Shown here piece after piece: positions 8,336-17,082 of a DNA stretch of 64,000 bases. The stretch is from Aromatoleum petrolei. GTDB lineage: Bacteria > Pseudomonadota > Gammaproteobacteria > Burkholderiales > Rhodocyclaceae. Below the pieces are notes generated by a model. That model was not told where the DNA came from and searched no databases. It worked only from the letters and a program-made list of their open reading frames with translations. Position 1 is the first letter of the stretch. Each line of letters begins with the position of its first letter. The position numbers and the translations under genes were made by a program. Where the stretch lies: the NCBI RefSeq assembly GCF_017894385.1, contig NZ_CP059560.1, positions 3,100,001 through 3,164,000 of the forward strand, read 5' to 3'.

Positions 8336-9643
8336 TCAGGCGACCGAGCGCAGCGCCTGGCGCACGGTGTCGAAGATGCGGCCCAGTTCGTCCGGCGTCG
8401 AATCGAGGAAGGGCGAGAACTGCAGCACGTCACCGCCGTTGCGAATCACGACGCCCGCCTCGAAGCACTTCAGGAACACCTCGAAGCCGCGCGCACCGAC
8501 CGCCCCGGCGCGCGGTGCGAGCTCGACGCCGCCCATGAGCCCGCAGTTGCGGATGTCGACCACGTTCGGCGCATCGCGCAGCGCATGGATCATTTCCTCG
8601 AACACCAGTTCCGTGACGCGGGCGCGCGCGAAGCTGTCCTCCTCGCGGTAGGTGGCGAGGGTCGCCAGTCCCGCGGCCGCCGCGAGCGGATGGCCGGAAT
8701 AGGTGTAGCCGTGGAAGAGCTCGACCACGTGTTCCGGCCCCTGCATCAGCGCCTCGTAGATCGTGTCGCGCACGATCACCGCGCCCATCGGCACGACGCC
8801 GTTGGTGAGTCCCTTCGCGGTCGTGATGATGTCCGGCGTCACGCCGAAACGCTCGGCGGCGAAGGGCGCGCCGACGCGGCCGAAGGCGGTGATTACCTCG
8901 TCGAAGATCAGCAGGATGCCGTACTTGTCGCAGATCTCTCGCAGGCGGGCGAGGTAGCCGAGCGGCGGCACGAGGATGCCCGTCGAGCCCGCGACCGGCT
9001 CGACGATGACCGCCGCGATGTTGGAGGCGTCGTGCAGCGCGGCGAGGCGCTCGAGGTCGTCGGCGAGGTGCGCGCCCCAGGCCGGCTGGCCCTTCGAGAA
9101 CGCCATGTCGCCGAGGCTGTGCGTATGGCGGATGTGATCGACGCCGGGCAGCAGCGCCGCGCTGAACACCTTGCGGTTGCCGGGGATGCCGCCCACCGAC
9201 AGGCCGCCGAAGTTCACGCCGTGGTAGCCGCGCTCGCGCCCGATCAGCCGCGTGCGTTGGCCTTCGCCGCGGGCGCGGTGGTAGGCGAGGGCGATCTTCA
9301 GCGCCGTGTCGACCGACTCCGACCCGGAGTTGGTGAAGAACACCTTGTTCATCCCGTCCGGTGCCAGGGCCGCGACCTCGCGCGCCAGGGCGATCGCCTT
9401 GTCGTTGGTGACCTGGAAGCCCATCGCGTAGTCGAGCGTGGCGACCTGCTCCTGCACTGCCGCGACGATGTTCGGATGGCAGTGGCCGAGCCCCGAGGTC
9501 CACAGTCCCGAGAAACCGTCGAGCAGCTGGCGGCCGTCGTCGGTCGTGTAATAGTGGCCGCGTGCGCCGTTGATCACGCGAGGCGATTTCCAGAACGCGC
9601 GATTCGCGGTGAAGGGCAGCCAGAAGGCCTGGTCGTGGGACAT
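8336..9643 (-). CDS. Omega-amino acid (beta-alanine) : pyruvate aminotransferase
   Basis: A 435-residue class III PLP aminotransferase. The start at 9643 ([18 protein letters not shown]) has AAGGAG upstream and matches the usual N-terminus of omega-amino acid:pyruvate transaminases; the frame stays open far upstream but without family similarity. PLP-site motifs are [38 protein letters not shown] and [14 protein letters not shown], with the Schiff-base Lys. Next to mmsA it probably makes malonate semialdehyde from beta-alanine, like the bau locus of Pseudomonas. A divergent LysR regulator starts 103 bases away. Other omega-amine substrates are possible. Confidence 0.9.
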   Translation of the reverse strand: MSHDQAFWLPFTANRAFWKSPRVINGARGHYYTTDDGRQLLDGFSGLWTSGLGHCHPNIVAAVQEQVATLDYAMGFQVTNDKAIALAREVAALAPDGMNKVFFTNSGSESVDTALKIALAYHRARGEGQRTRLIGRERGYHGVNFGGLSVGGIPGNRKVFSAALLPGVDHIRHTHSLGDMAFSKGQPAWGAHLADDLERLAALHDASNIAAVIVEPVAGSTGILVPPLGYLARLREICDKYGILLIFDEVITAFGRVGAPFAAERFGVTPDIITTAKGLTNGVVPMGAVIVRDTIYEALMQGPEHVVELFHGYTYSGHPLAAAAGLATLATYREEDSFARARVTELVFEEMIHALRDAPNVVDIRNCGLMGGVELAPRAGAVGARGFEVFLKCFEAGVVIRNGGDVLQFSPFLDSTPDELGRIFDTVRQALRSVA

Positions 9644-9685
9644 GCGAAGCTCCTTGTGGGGTCGGGAGCCATAGTACGGGCGCTT

Positions 9686-9718
9686 TTGCGTGCATAAAAC
9701 GACAAGATGCGTACGCAA
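9686..9718. promoter_or_regulatory. Inverted repeat between LysR and the aminotransferase operon
   Basis: TTGCGT (9686-9691) and ACGCAA (9713-9718) form a perfect dyad; the flanking GCAT and ATGC extend the symmetry imperfectly. It sits in the middle of the 103-base divergent gap and is a good candidate LysR binding site controlling both directions. Confidence 0.5.
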
Positions 9719-9746
9719 GGTTTCGAGTTGGTGAAACAATGACTGC

Positions 9747-10682
9747 ATGAAACCGCGCGCCCTCCTTGCCAGCCTTGCCGAAGCCGACCTGCGCCTGCTG
9801 CGCGTGTTCATCGCGATCGCCGAATCCGGCGGTCTCGCGGCGGCCGAGCTGCGCCTGAACATCAGCCGCTCGGTGATCAGCCGCCATCTCAAGGATCTCG
9901 AACTGCGCCTCGGTGTGCGTCTGTGCGAGCGTGGCCGCGCCGGTTTCGCGCTGACCGAGGAGGGCGAGGTCGTCCTGGAGGCGGCGCGGCGCCTGCTGAC
10001 GCAGATCGAGGCATTCCGTGGCGAGGTCGCCGAGCTGCACGCTGGCATGCGTGGCGAGCTCAACCTCGTGATGTTCGACAAGACCGTGTCGAATCCCGGC
10101 TGCCGCCTCGCCGAGGCGATCGCGCAATTCGGCGCTGAGGCCCCCGCGGTGTCGCTCAACGTCTTCGTCGCCGGTAGCAGCGAGATCGAGAAAGGGCTCC
10201 TCGAAGGCCGCTTCCACGTCGCCGTCCATCCCTTCCACCGCGCGAGCGACAGTTTCACCTCGGTGCATCTCTTCGACGAGAACCTGCCGCTCTACGCCGC
10301 GCCCCACCACCCCCTCGTCGCTGGCGGGCGCGTGCCGTCCGAAGACGAACTGCGCCGCGCCGCCTTCGTCGGCCTGGGCTACCACTCCCCGAACATGGAG
10401 CACTTCTGGCGCCTGGGCCTCGCGCCCGCGGCGCGCGCCTTCGAGCAGGAGGCGAGCGTGCTGCTGATCCGTTCCGGGCGCTACGTCGGCTTCCTGCCGG
10501 ATCATTACGCGCAGGCCTTCGAGGCGCGCGGCGAAATCCTGCGCATTCCGTCCGAAACCCTGCGCTATGCGTGCGAATGGCAGGCTTCGATCGCGCGCAC
10601 ACCCCCTCCGGGGCGCCTCGCGCGGCGCTTCATGGAGATTCTTGTCGCGCTGCACGCCCCCGCAGTGCCGTCGGGCGCCTGA
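9747..10682 (+). CDS. LysR-family regulator, likely of the beta-alanine operon
   Basis: A 311-residue LysR-type regulator. The winged helix is at about residues 13-75 (LRLLRVFIAIAESGGLAAAE, then NISRSVISRHLKDLELRLGV), followed by the effector-binding domain. It is divergent from the aminotransferase/mmsA pair with a shared gap holding an inverted repeat, so it most likely activates that pathway in response to an omega-amino acid. That link is by position only. No unusual residues are seen. Confidence 0.88.
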   Translation: MKPRALLASLAEADLRLLRVFIAIAESGGLAAAELRLNISRSVISRHLKDLELRLGVRLCERGRAGFALTEEGEVVLEAARRLLTQIEAFRGEVAELHAGMRGELNLVMFDKTVSNPGCRLAEAIAQFGAEAPAVSLNVFVAGSSEIEKGLLEGRFHVAVHPFHRASDSFTSVHLFDENLPLYAAPHHPLVAGGRVPSEDELRRAAFVGLGYHSPNMEHFWRLGLAPAARAFEQEASVLLIRSGRYVGFLPDHYAQAFEARGEILRIPSETLRYACEWQASIARTPPPGRLARRFMEILVALHAPAVPSGA

Positions 10683-10889
10683 AATCGGCTCCGCGGAGTG
10701 GGTTTTCCGCGGATTATCGCGGTGAAATCCGGATCACGCGGAAATGGCCTGCCGATGACTGGCGCCCGCTTTGGTGTTTGCCCTGATTCCCGACTTGCCG
10801 CACGGCATCGCACAATGTGTCCATGGCATCGAAACATGCTTGGGAATTTGTATCGTTGACGCGGACGAATGCCCTGCAAGCCGCGACAA

Positions 10890-10898
10890 TGCTAGAAT
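10890..10898 (+). promoter_or_regulatory. Candidate extended -10 promoter of the HU gene
   Basis: TGCTAGAAT is an extended -10 element (TG-N-TAGAAT) 54 bases before the HU start. A TTGACG at 10856-10861 is too far upstream to be the matching -35. The rest of the 269-base gap after the LysR gene (10683-10951) shows no gene. Confidence 0.4.
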
Positions 10899-10951
10899 CC
10901 GGCCGTTAGATGTGCAGCACCGAACAACTCACACACCAATCGAGGTAAAGC

Positions 10952-11227
10952 ATGAACAAAGGTGAATTCGTCGAAGCCCTGGCTGACCGTCTGGATGTCT
11001 CGCGCGCGCAGGCCGACCGTGCCCTGTCCGCCGTGCTGGACATCATCGCCGAGCGCATGGCCGCCGGTGAGAAAGTGTCGTTCACGGGTTTCGGCTCCTT
11101 CGAGGTGTCCGAGCGCGCCGAGCGTACCGGCCGCAACCCGCAGACCGGCGCCTCGATCAAGATCGCCGCTTCGCGCGTGCCGAAGTTCTCGGCCGGCGCG
11201 ACCCTGAAGGGCGCCGTCAACGGCTGA
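10952..11227 (+). CDS. HU-family nucleoid DNA-binding protein
   Basis: A 91-residue HU/IHF-fold protein of standard length. It begins MNKGEFVEALADRL and carries the DNA-binding arm GRNPQTGASIKIAASRVPKF, typical of HU rather than IHF. It bends and compacts DNA as a dimer in the nucleoid. GAGGTAAAGC precedes the start and a strong intrinsic terminator follows, so it is a single-gene unit. The family is certain; HU-alpha versus HU-beta cannot be decided. Confidence 0.95.
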   Translation: MNKGEFVEALADRLDVSRAQADRALSAVLDIIAERMAAGEKVSFTGFGSFEVSERAERTGRNPQTGASIKIAASRVPKFSAGATLKGAVNG

Positions 11228-11255
11228 TCCGTTCGTCCTGCACGCCAGTGACATG

Positions 11256-11292
11256 AGGCCCGACGCCGCAAGGCGTCGGGCCTTTTGATTTT
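11256..11292 (+). terminator. Intrinsic terminator of the HU gene
   Basis: A perfect 12-base stem (11256-11267 with 11272-11283) with GCAA loop, followed by TTTGATTTT. It is a textbook Rho-independent terminator 28 bases after the HU stop. Confidence 0.92.
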
Positions 11293-11669
11293 CCGCTTTC
11301 CCGAAACCGCAAAATCGGCTACCATTGCATTCGTTGTGCAATGCAGCAGTCGGTTTATTTTCAGGTCTTAACTCGCGGAACAGGATTCCGCGGACCCAGC
11401 CGAGGGACTGTATCCACAGCCCCATCGCCCCCGACCCTCCCGTCGAACTCCTCTCGTTCTTCTGATCGATAGGCATCGCGAATGCCGGTTGGTGCCGATG
11501 CGCGGTCGCATCCGTCGTTTTTTGCGACGGAATCCGACCGGCCCAAGCCCATCGCGCGCTTGCCGCCACCGCGTCCCCCGTGGACGGTGCGATGCCTTTT
11601 CAATGGCCCGGAAAACCGGGCCAGATCCCCGTGCGACCACCCGTTGCCGCGGAAACACAGGAAGAACTC
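11293..11669 (+). other. Long leader region before the DEAD-box helicase gene
   Basis: About 380 bases without a convincing gene separate the HU terminator from the helicase start. A 7-base inverted repeat CATTGCA/TGCAATG lies at 11323-11343, followed by an A/T-rich patch at 11350-11372 that could hold the promoter. If transcription starts there, the mRNA leader would be about 300 bases long. Such leaders are known on cold-induced helicase genes. No riboswitch class was recognised. Confidence 0.35.
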
Positions 11670-13166
11670 ATGACGTTCAACGAACTCGGCCTCAACGAAC
11701 TGCTGCTCAAGGCCATCGAGACCACCGGCTACACCGTCCCCACCGAAGTGCAGGTCAAGGCGATTCCCGCCGCGATCTCCGGTGCCGACCTGATGGTGTC
11801 GTCGCACACCGGCAGCGGCAAGACGGCCGCCTTCACCCTGCCCAGCCTGTCCCGCCTGGTCGAGCGCAAGCCCGCGCCCGGCGCCGGCCCGCGCGTGCTC
11901 GTGCTGACCCCGACGCGCGAACTCGCGCTGCAGGTCGAGAAGGCCGTCAAGACCTACGGCCGCCACCTGCGCTGGCTCAACACCGCCTGCCTGGTCGGCG
12001 GCGCACCCTTCTTCGCCCAGGTCAAGCAGCTGTCGCGCCCCGTCGACGTCGTCGTCGCAACTCCGGGCCGCCTCATTGACCACCTCACGCGCCGCAAGAT
12101 CAAGCTGTCGGATGTCGAGACCCTGGTGCTGGACGAAGCGGACCGCATGCTCGACATGGGCTTCGTCGAGGACATCGAGACCATCGTCGCCGCGACCCCG
12201 GCGAGCCGCCAGACCCTGCTGTTCTCCGCGACGCTGGACGGCGTGGTCGGCAACCTCGCGAGCAAGCTGCAGCGCAACCCGCAGCGCATCGAGATCGCCC
12301 CGACGGTCGAGAACCGCGGCAACATCGAGCAGCGCCTGATGATGGCCGACAACATGGTGCACAAGACGCGTCTGCTCGAATCCGTGCTGGGAACGGACGG
12401 GCTGCAGCAGGCCGTGGTGTTCACCGCGACCAAGAAGAGCGCCGAGGAAGTGTCGCTGTCGCTGCAGGAAAAGGGCTTCGCCGCCGCTGCGCTGCACGGC
12501 GACATGCACCAGACCGCGCGCAACCGCACGCTGGACAAGCTGCGCCAGGGCCGTATCGGCGTGCTCGTCGCGACCGACGTCGCGGCGCGCGGCATCGACG
12601 TCGCGGGCATCAGCCATGTCATCAACTTCGACCCGCCGCGCCAGGTCGAGGACTACGTGCACCGCATCGGCCGCACCGGCCGTGCCGGCCGTGACGGCAT
12701 CGCGATCACGATGTCGGGCCCGCGCGAGATGGGCATCATCCGCGCCATCGAGCGTTTCACCGGCAAGCGCATGGACGTGCACGTCATCGAAGGCCTCGAG
12801 CCGACGGCGCGTCCGACTTCGCCGCGTCGTCCGGGTGGCAGCAAGCCGGGCTACGGCAGCGGCCGTCCGTCCGGCGGTTCGTCGTGGAGCCGCGATTCGC
12901 GCGATTCCCGTCCGGGCACCGGCAAGGGCTGGTCGTCGGAAGGGCGGGACGGCAACCGTGGCGGCTTCGGCCGTGACGAGCGCAGCAGCGCCCCGCGCGA
13001 GGAGCGTCCCGGCTTCGGTCGCAGCGAACCGCGCAGCTTCGGCGACCGCAGCGCCTTCCCGCGCGATGACCGTGGTCCGCGCCGCGAAGGTTCGCGCGAC
13101 GGCGCCCGTTTCGGTGGCGACCGTCCGGAAGGCGCCCGCCGTCCGCGTCCGGCTTTCCGTGACTGA
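11670..13166 (+). CDS. rhlE: DEAD-box ATP-dependent RNA helicase, RhlE type
   Basis: A 498-residue RNA helicase. The start at 11670 is set by the upstream AGGAAGAAC and by the family start MTFNELGLNELLLKAI; an in-frame ATG 30 codons earlier adds an unrelated peptide. Motifs in order are Q (PTEVQ), Walker A (SSHTGSGKT, Lys51), PTRELALQ, the DEAD box (VLDEADRML), SAT, ARGIDV and HRIGRTGRAG. After about residue 405 comes a low-complexity tail rich in Gly, Arg and Ser, the usual RNA-binding extension. Likely roles are ribosome assembly, mRNA turnover and cold adaptation. A convergent cytochrome gene lies beyond a shared terminator. Confidence 0.9.
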   Translation: MTFNELGLNELLLKAIETTGYTVPTEVQVKAIPAAISGADLMVSSHTGSGKTAAFTLPSLSRLVERKPAPGAGPRVLVLTPTRELALQVEKAVKTYGRHLRWLNTACLVGGAPFFAQVKQLSRPVDVVVATPGRLIDHLTRRKIKLSDVETLVLDEADRMLDMGFVEDIETIVAATPASRQTLLFSATLDGVVGNLASKLQRNPQRIEIAPTVENRGNIEQRLMMADNMVHKTRLLESVLGTDGLQQAVVFTATKKSAEEVSLSLQEKGFAAAALHGDMHQTARNRTLDKLRQGRIGVLVATDVAARGIDVAGISHVINFDPPRQVEDYVHRIGRTGRAGRDGIAITMSGPREMGIIRAIERFTGKRMDVHVIEGLEPTARPTSPRRPGGSKPGYGSGRPSGGSSWSRDSRDSRPGTGKGWSSEGRDGNRGGFGRDERSSAPREERPGFGRSEPRSFGDRSAFPRDDRGPRREGSRDGARFGGDRPEGARRPRPAFRD

Positions 13167-13216
13167 ACGTACTGAGTGATGCCAACCCCCGCGCGAGCGG
13201 GGGGGGCTACGACCGG

Positions 13217-13255
13217 CAAGGCCCGGGCCGCGCAGCAATGCGCGCCCGGGCCTTG
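13217..13255. terminator. Bidirectional hairpin between helicase and cytochrome P460 genes
   Basis: Arms 13217-13227 and 13245-13255 pair perfectly over 11 bases (CAAGGCCCGGG with CCCGGGCCTTG), with further GC pairing inside the loop. It lies between convergent genes. There is no long T run. Confidence 0.7.
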
Positions 13256-13267
13256 CGTCTTCCCGCC

Positions 13268-13741
13268 TCAGTCGCGCAGGGCGCTGAACACGAAGCCCTT
13301 GTCCTTCTGCTGCAAGTGGCAAGCGTGGCATTCGGCGGCGGCCTTGGCGTCGAGCGAGGCCTTGCGCGTCTTCGGGTCGAACACCTGATAGCCCCAGCCG
13401 TCGGTCGCCTTGAATTTCCTGCTGTCGCGTGCCATCACGAGCACCGCCTTGTGCGCCCCCTCCGCGATCGCATTGTCCTGGGCGACCGCTTCGAAGAGAT
13501 CGAAGGTGATCACCGCGCCGTCGGCGAACTTACCGCCCGCCTTGTAGCCCGCCAGCGCCTTCTTGTTGGCATAGAGGTGATGCATGCCGCCGACCGCTTC
13601 GAAGAGCGGGTGGCCCTGCTGGATCACCATCGACTTGACGTGGAAATCCCCGCGGTACGTGGTCGGGAAGGCGACATGGCTGTCAGCGGCGGCGCCCCAG
13701 GCGGCGGTGAGGAGGAGGCAGGCAAGCAGGGTCCTTTTCAT
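13268..13741 (-). CDS. Periplasmic cytochrome P460 / cytochrome c'-beta family protein
   Basis: A 157-residue protein with a signal peptide (cut near AAAD, residues 17-20) and one c-type heme motif, C138-H-A-C141-H142, close to the C-terminus. The order of a beta-rich fold followed by a late CxxCH is that of the cytochrome P460/c'-beta family. P460 members oxidise hydroxylamine and the c'-beta group binds NO. The Lys that cross-links heme in true P460 cannot be identified with certainty here, so which subtype this is stays open. It is divergent from a MarR regulator and probably under its control. Expected in the periplasm, handling reactive nitrogen species during denitrification. Confidence 0.85.
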   Translation of the reverse strand: MKRTLLACLLLTAAWGAAADSHVAFPTTYRGDFHVKSMVIQQGHPLFEAVGGMHHLYANKKALAGYKAGGKFADGAVITFDLFEAVAQDNAIAEGAHKAVLVMARDSRKFKATDGWGYQVFDPKTRKASLDAKAAAECHACHLQQKDKGFVFSALRD

Positions 13742-13824
13742 CTCGGTCTCCGGCAGGAAGTGGTTGGTCGTGCAGGCGGGTCTTGCGCCGCGGCGCCGGC
13801 GACGCCTGCGTGGATGGCTGAAAG

Positions 13825-13889
13825 GTATCGATACGAAACCAATATGGCCGGCAGCGGTCTGCTTGTCAACGATTGTTTCGTGACGATAC
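13825..13889. promoter_or_regulatory. Paired 15-base inverted repeats, probable MarR operators
   Basis: The 15-mer at 13825-13839 (GTATCGATACGAAAC) recurs inverted at 13875-13889 with two mismatches, with centres 50 bases apart. The first contains the palindrome GTATCGATAC. The second ends nine bases before the MarR start, which would suit autorepression, while the first lies upstream of the P460 gene on the other strand. Confidence 0.65.
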
Positions 13890-13898
13890 TATCCAGCC

Positions 13899-14519
13899 AT
13901 GCGCTCAGGCCCCCATCTCCCTCCTTCTGGTGATCCCGAGTCCGGCCCCGGTTCGGCCGCACTGTTCGATCTGCTGCATTGCCTGGCGCGCGCGCTGCAG
14001 GGCGAGGTGCGCCAGCGTGCCGTGGAGCGTGGTCTGCTCCCCGTGCATGGCCAGGTGCTGGGTTTCCTGCGCGCGGCGAACCGTTACAGCAACACGCTGC
14101 AGGTGCTTGCCGAATATCTCGGACAGACCAAGGGAACGGTGTCGCAGACGGTGCAGCTGCTGGAGCGCAAGGGGCTCGTGCGGCGCGACGTGGACGCCAG
14201 GGATCGGCGTGTCACGCGCCTGTCGTTGACCGATGCGGGGCGCCGGCTGATTGCCGAGATCGAGACCGACGGCGCCTGGACGGCGGCGCTCGGCGCGCTC
14301 GATGCGGGCGAGACGGCCGATGCGACGCGGGTGCTGACGAATCTGTTGCGTCAGTGGCAGGGCGCCCGCGGCGGTGCGACCTTCGGCGTGTGCCGCAGCT
14401 GCGCGCATTTTCGCATCGAGGGGGCGGCGGCGTTCCGCTGCGGCCTCACCGGCGAGGTGCTCAGCGAATTCGACAGCGGCCAGATCTGCCGCGAACACCG
14501 CCTACCCGACCCGCGCTGA
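13899..14519 (+). CDS. MarR-family regulator with C-terminal cysteine cluster
   Basis: A 206-residue MarR-type regulator, about 50 residues longer than usual. The winged helix spans about residues 40-120 (LQVLAEYLGQTKGTVSQTVQ, then LLERKGLVRRDVDARDRRV). After the dimer helices comes an added segment with C165-x2-C168, H170, C181, C197 and H200, a spacing suited to a zinc or iron-sulfur site and so to redox or NO sensing. No clear ribosome site precedes the ATG. It faces the cytochrome P460 gene across paired inverted repeats, so it probably represses both genes. Metal identity and effector are not known. Confidence 0.85.
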   Translation: MRSGPHLPPSGDPESGPGSAALFDLLHCLARALQGEVRQRAVERGLLPVHGQVLGFLRAANRYSNTLQVLAEYLGQTKGTVSQTVQLLERKGLVRRDVDARDRRVTRLSLTDAGRRLIAEIETDGAWTAALGALDAGETADATRVLTNLLRQWQGARGGATFGVCRSCAHFRIEGAAAFRCGLTGEVLSEFDSGQICREHRLPDPR

Positions 14520-14572
14520 GGCGGGCGGGCGCCGCCCGGCGCGCCAGGCGTGCGCGGCGATCCGGACGATCC

Positions 14573-15376
14573 CTAGATGAAGCCGCGAATGGCGTCGGCG
14601 ACCTCATCGGGTGCCGCAAAGTGCGGAAGGTGGCCGCCCGCCTTCAGCATCACGAGCCGGCTGTCGGGAATGTGCTGCTGCAGGTAGTGAGCGACCGCCG
14701 CTGGCACGGCGACGTCATCCTGCGATTGCAGCAGCAGGGTCGGTTGGGCGATCCGGCATACGTCCTGCCGGTGGTCGGACTGGAAGGTCGAGCACAGCAC
14801 GGTCAGCACGCGGTCCGGCGGGATGCTGCGGATCTGATCGGAAAAATAGCGTGCGAGCTGCGGGCGATCCGAGTTTCCCATGGCCATGGGGGCGAACGCG
14901 GCTGCCCACTCGTCGAACTGCTCCTCGATCGCCGAGTAGATCTGGTTCAGGTCGTCCGCGGTGAAGCCGCCGTGGTAGTCCTCCGTGTTGAGGTAGCGCG
15001 GCGACGCGCAGATCAGCACGAGCTTGGCGAAATCCTCCGGCTTCCGGTTGGCCGCGAGGACGGCGGCCATCGCGCCGACGGAATGGCCGACGAGGACCGC
15101 GTCCTTCAGTTGGAGTGCATCGCACACTTCGAGCAGATCGTCGGCATAGCCTTGCAGGCCCAGGTAGCGTGACTGGACGAAGGCCTCCGGCAGCGAGGCC
15201 CCGGCGCCGACGTTGTCCAGCAGCACGACACGCCAGTCGCGCGCAAAATGGGGCACGACGCCGCGCCAGACCGACTGCTCGGTGCCGAAACCGTGTACGA
15301 ACACGATCGTCCGGTCGGCATCGGCATTGCCGCAAATGTGCACGTTGTTTCGGACCAGGGGGTCGAAGTGTTTCAT
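14573..15376 (-). CDS. RsbQ-like alpha/beta hydrolase
   Basis: A 267-residue alpha/beta hydrolase close in length and motifs to RsbQ and to the plant D14/KAI2 receptors. The likely triad is Ser99 (VGHSVGAM), Asp220 or Asp221 (SQDDVAVP) and His249 (GGHLPHF), close to the triad of RsbQ. RsbQ supplies a small hydrophobic signal to the PAS domain of its partner. Here the gene is the last of a signalling operon: its ATG overlaps the stop of the REC-EAL-REC gene, and a PAS-containing hybrid kinase lies upstream. It may therefore make or bind the ligand that the kinase senses. This role is inferred. Confidence 0.82.
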   Translation of the reverse strand: MKHFDPLVRNNVHICGNADADRTIVFVHGFGTEQSVWRGVVPHFARDWRVVLLDNVGAGASLPEAFVQSRYLGLQGYADDLLEVCDALQLKDAVLVGHSVGAMAAVLAANRKPEDFAKLVLICASPRYLNTEDYHGGFTADDLNQIYSAIEEQFDEWAAAFAPMAMGNSDRPQLARYFSDQIRSIPPDRVLTVLCSTFQSDHRQDVCRIAQPTLLLQSQDDVAVPAAVAHYLQQHIPDSRLVMLKAGGHLPHFAAPDEVADAIRGFI

Positions 15377-17079
15377 GGTTTCTGCTGGTGCGCGGTAGGG
15401 CTTGCGGTTGGGGAGGGCTCGGAAGCGGTCGTCGTGGGGGGGAAACGGTCGGACGGCGTCCTCGGCATGCCGCTCCGGCCGGTCGTGCGTTCCAGGAGGC
15501 GCACCAGCTTGGCACGGAGTTCCCGCGGATCGACCGGCTTCACGAGGTAGTCGTCGGCGCCGGCGTCGTAGCCTTTCAGGCGTTCCTCGATCGCGCCGCA
15601 GGTGGACAGGAAGATGACCGGGACGGGCGTAGTGCCGACTGTCGACGTGAGCCGACGGCAGGTTTCGTAGCCGTCCATGCCGCCGGGAAACCTGACGTCG
15701 AGGAGCACAAGGTCGGGGCGCTCCTGCGCAACTTGCACGAGCGCCTCTTCTCCGCTCGCGGCCGTGCGGACCCGGTAGTGATCGCCGAGCGCCGAACTCA
15801 GCTGGGCGCGCGCGATCTCATCGCCATCGACGACGAGCAGGGTCGGAGCGTGGCGCGTGCTCGTCATCTCGCCACGGCGCGCTTCCCAGCGCTCGATCCA
15901 CAAGAGCACTTCCTCGGCGCCCATCGGTTTCGCCACCAGGTAGCCCTGCACTTCGTCGCAGCCGGCCGCGCGCACGGTCGCGAGATCCTCCTCGGTTTCT
16001 ACCCCCTCGGCAACGACGCCGAGTCCCAGCGTCCTGCCGAGCGTGGCGCTCGATTCGAGGATCGCGCGTGCAGTCGGGTCCTTCGCGGCGCCATGCACGA
16101 AGGCGCGGTCGATCTTCAGTTCGGTGATGGGCAGGTGCTGCAGCCGCTCCATCGTCGAGGTGCCGGTGCCGAAATCGTCGATCGACACGCCGAAACCCTT
16201 CAGGCACATGCGCAACAACACGTCGAGGCCGTCCCGCCGGTTCTGCAGCAGGCGAGTCTCGGTGAGCTCGAGGATGATGTCCCGGGGAGAGCCCCCGGCC
16301 GAATCGACGAGTCCTTCCAGGGTCTCGGGCAGGTCGAGGCGAAGAAGGTTGTCCATCGAGACGTTGACGTTCAGCCTGATCGTGTGGCCGGCGACGCGCC
16401 ATTCGCGTTGATGCGCCACCGCCAAGCGGAACACCTCGTGCGTGAAGCGATCGATCAGGCCGTGCTGCTCGATCACCGGGATGAAGGCACCGGGAGACAA
16501 TAGACCACGTGCGGGGTGTCGCCAGCGTGCCAGGCACTCGAATCCGGAGACACGATAATCCTTCGCCGATACCTTGGGTTGGAACACCAGCGCGAGCCGA
16601 CCCGTGTCGAGGCCGGACCGGATCTCGTCGGGTGTCAGCGGATCGAGGATGTCGTGCGGCGCGCGGTCGGCCGTCGGCCGCCGGCTGCGTTGCAGGACTT
16701 CCGCGAGCTGTCGCTCGGAGACAGGCTTCGCGAGTACGCCCAGGAACCCGAGGCCGTACTCGATTGCGAGACGTTCGGCGGCCTTCAGCACCGGGGCGCC
16801 CGCCCCCGACAGCACGACGACGTCGCCCATGAAGCCGCGGGCGGCGATCGTGCGGAGCAACTCGATTCCGTCCATGCCGGGCATGTTCAGGTCGCACAGC
16901 AGCAGATTGGGTTCGGGATCGGCCGACTGCAGCAGGCTGAGGCCCGCGTTGCCGTCCTCTGCGGTCAGCACCTGCTCGATGCCGAGGCGGTGCAGCAGAT
17001 CCTCTGCGACCTCGCGCATGACCTCGTCGTCATCAAGCACGAGGGCGCGGAAATTCTTGATTGAGCGGGCAGAGTCCAT
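15373..17079 (-). CDS. REC-EAL-REC c-di-GMP phosphodiesterase
   Basis: A 568-residue cytoplasmic protein with three domains. REC1 (about 10-130) has phospho-acceptor D63 (LLLCDLNMPG). The EAL domain (about 150-400) keeps the expected catalytic residues: FECLARW in place of EAL, LNVNVS, LELTET, SIDDFGTG, ELKIDR and AEGVET, so it is probably active against c-di-GMP. REC2 (about 415-530) keeps the Asp of LLLDVRFPG, but its acidic pocket reads VDGDE, with one change. The C-terminal tail is rich in Pro, Ser and Thr. It starts three bases after the hybrid-kinase stop and overlaps the RsbQ-like gene by four bases. Confidence 0.88.
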   Translation of the reverse strand: MDSARSIKNFRALVLDDDEVMREVAEDLLHRLGIEQVLTAEDGNAGLSLLQSADPEPNLLLCDLNMPGMDGIELLRTIAARGFMGDVVVLSGAGAPVLKAAERLAIEYGLGFLGVLAKPVSERQLAEVLQRSRRPTADRAPHDILDPLTPDEIRSGLDTGRLALVFQPKVSAKDYRVSGFECLARWRHPARGLLSPGAFIPVIEQHGLIDRFTHEVFRLAVAHQREWRVAGHTIRLNVNVSMDNLLRLDLPETLEGLVDSAGGSPRDIILELTETRLLQNRRDGLDVLLRMCLKGFGVSIDDFGTGTSTMERLQHLPITELKIDRAFVHGAAKDPTARAILESSATLGRTLGLGVVAEGVETEEDLATVRAAGCDEVQGYLVAKPMGAEEVLLWIERWEARRGEMTSTRHAPTLLVVDGDEIARAQLSSALGDHYRVRTAASGEEALVQVAQERPDLVLLDVRFPGGMDGYETCRRLTSTVGTTPVPVIFLSTCGAIEERLKGYDAGADDYLVKPVDPRELRAKLVRLLERTTGRSGMPRTPSDRFPPTTTASEPSPTASPTAHQQKP

Positions 17080-17082
17080 TCG

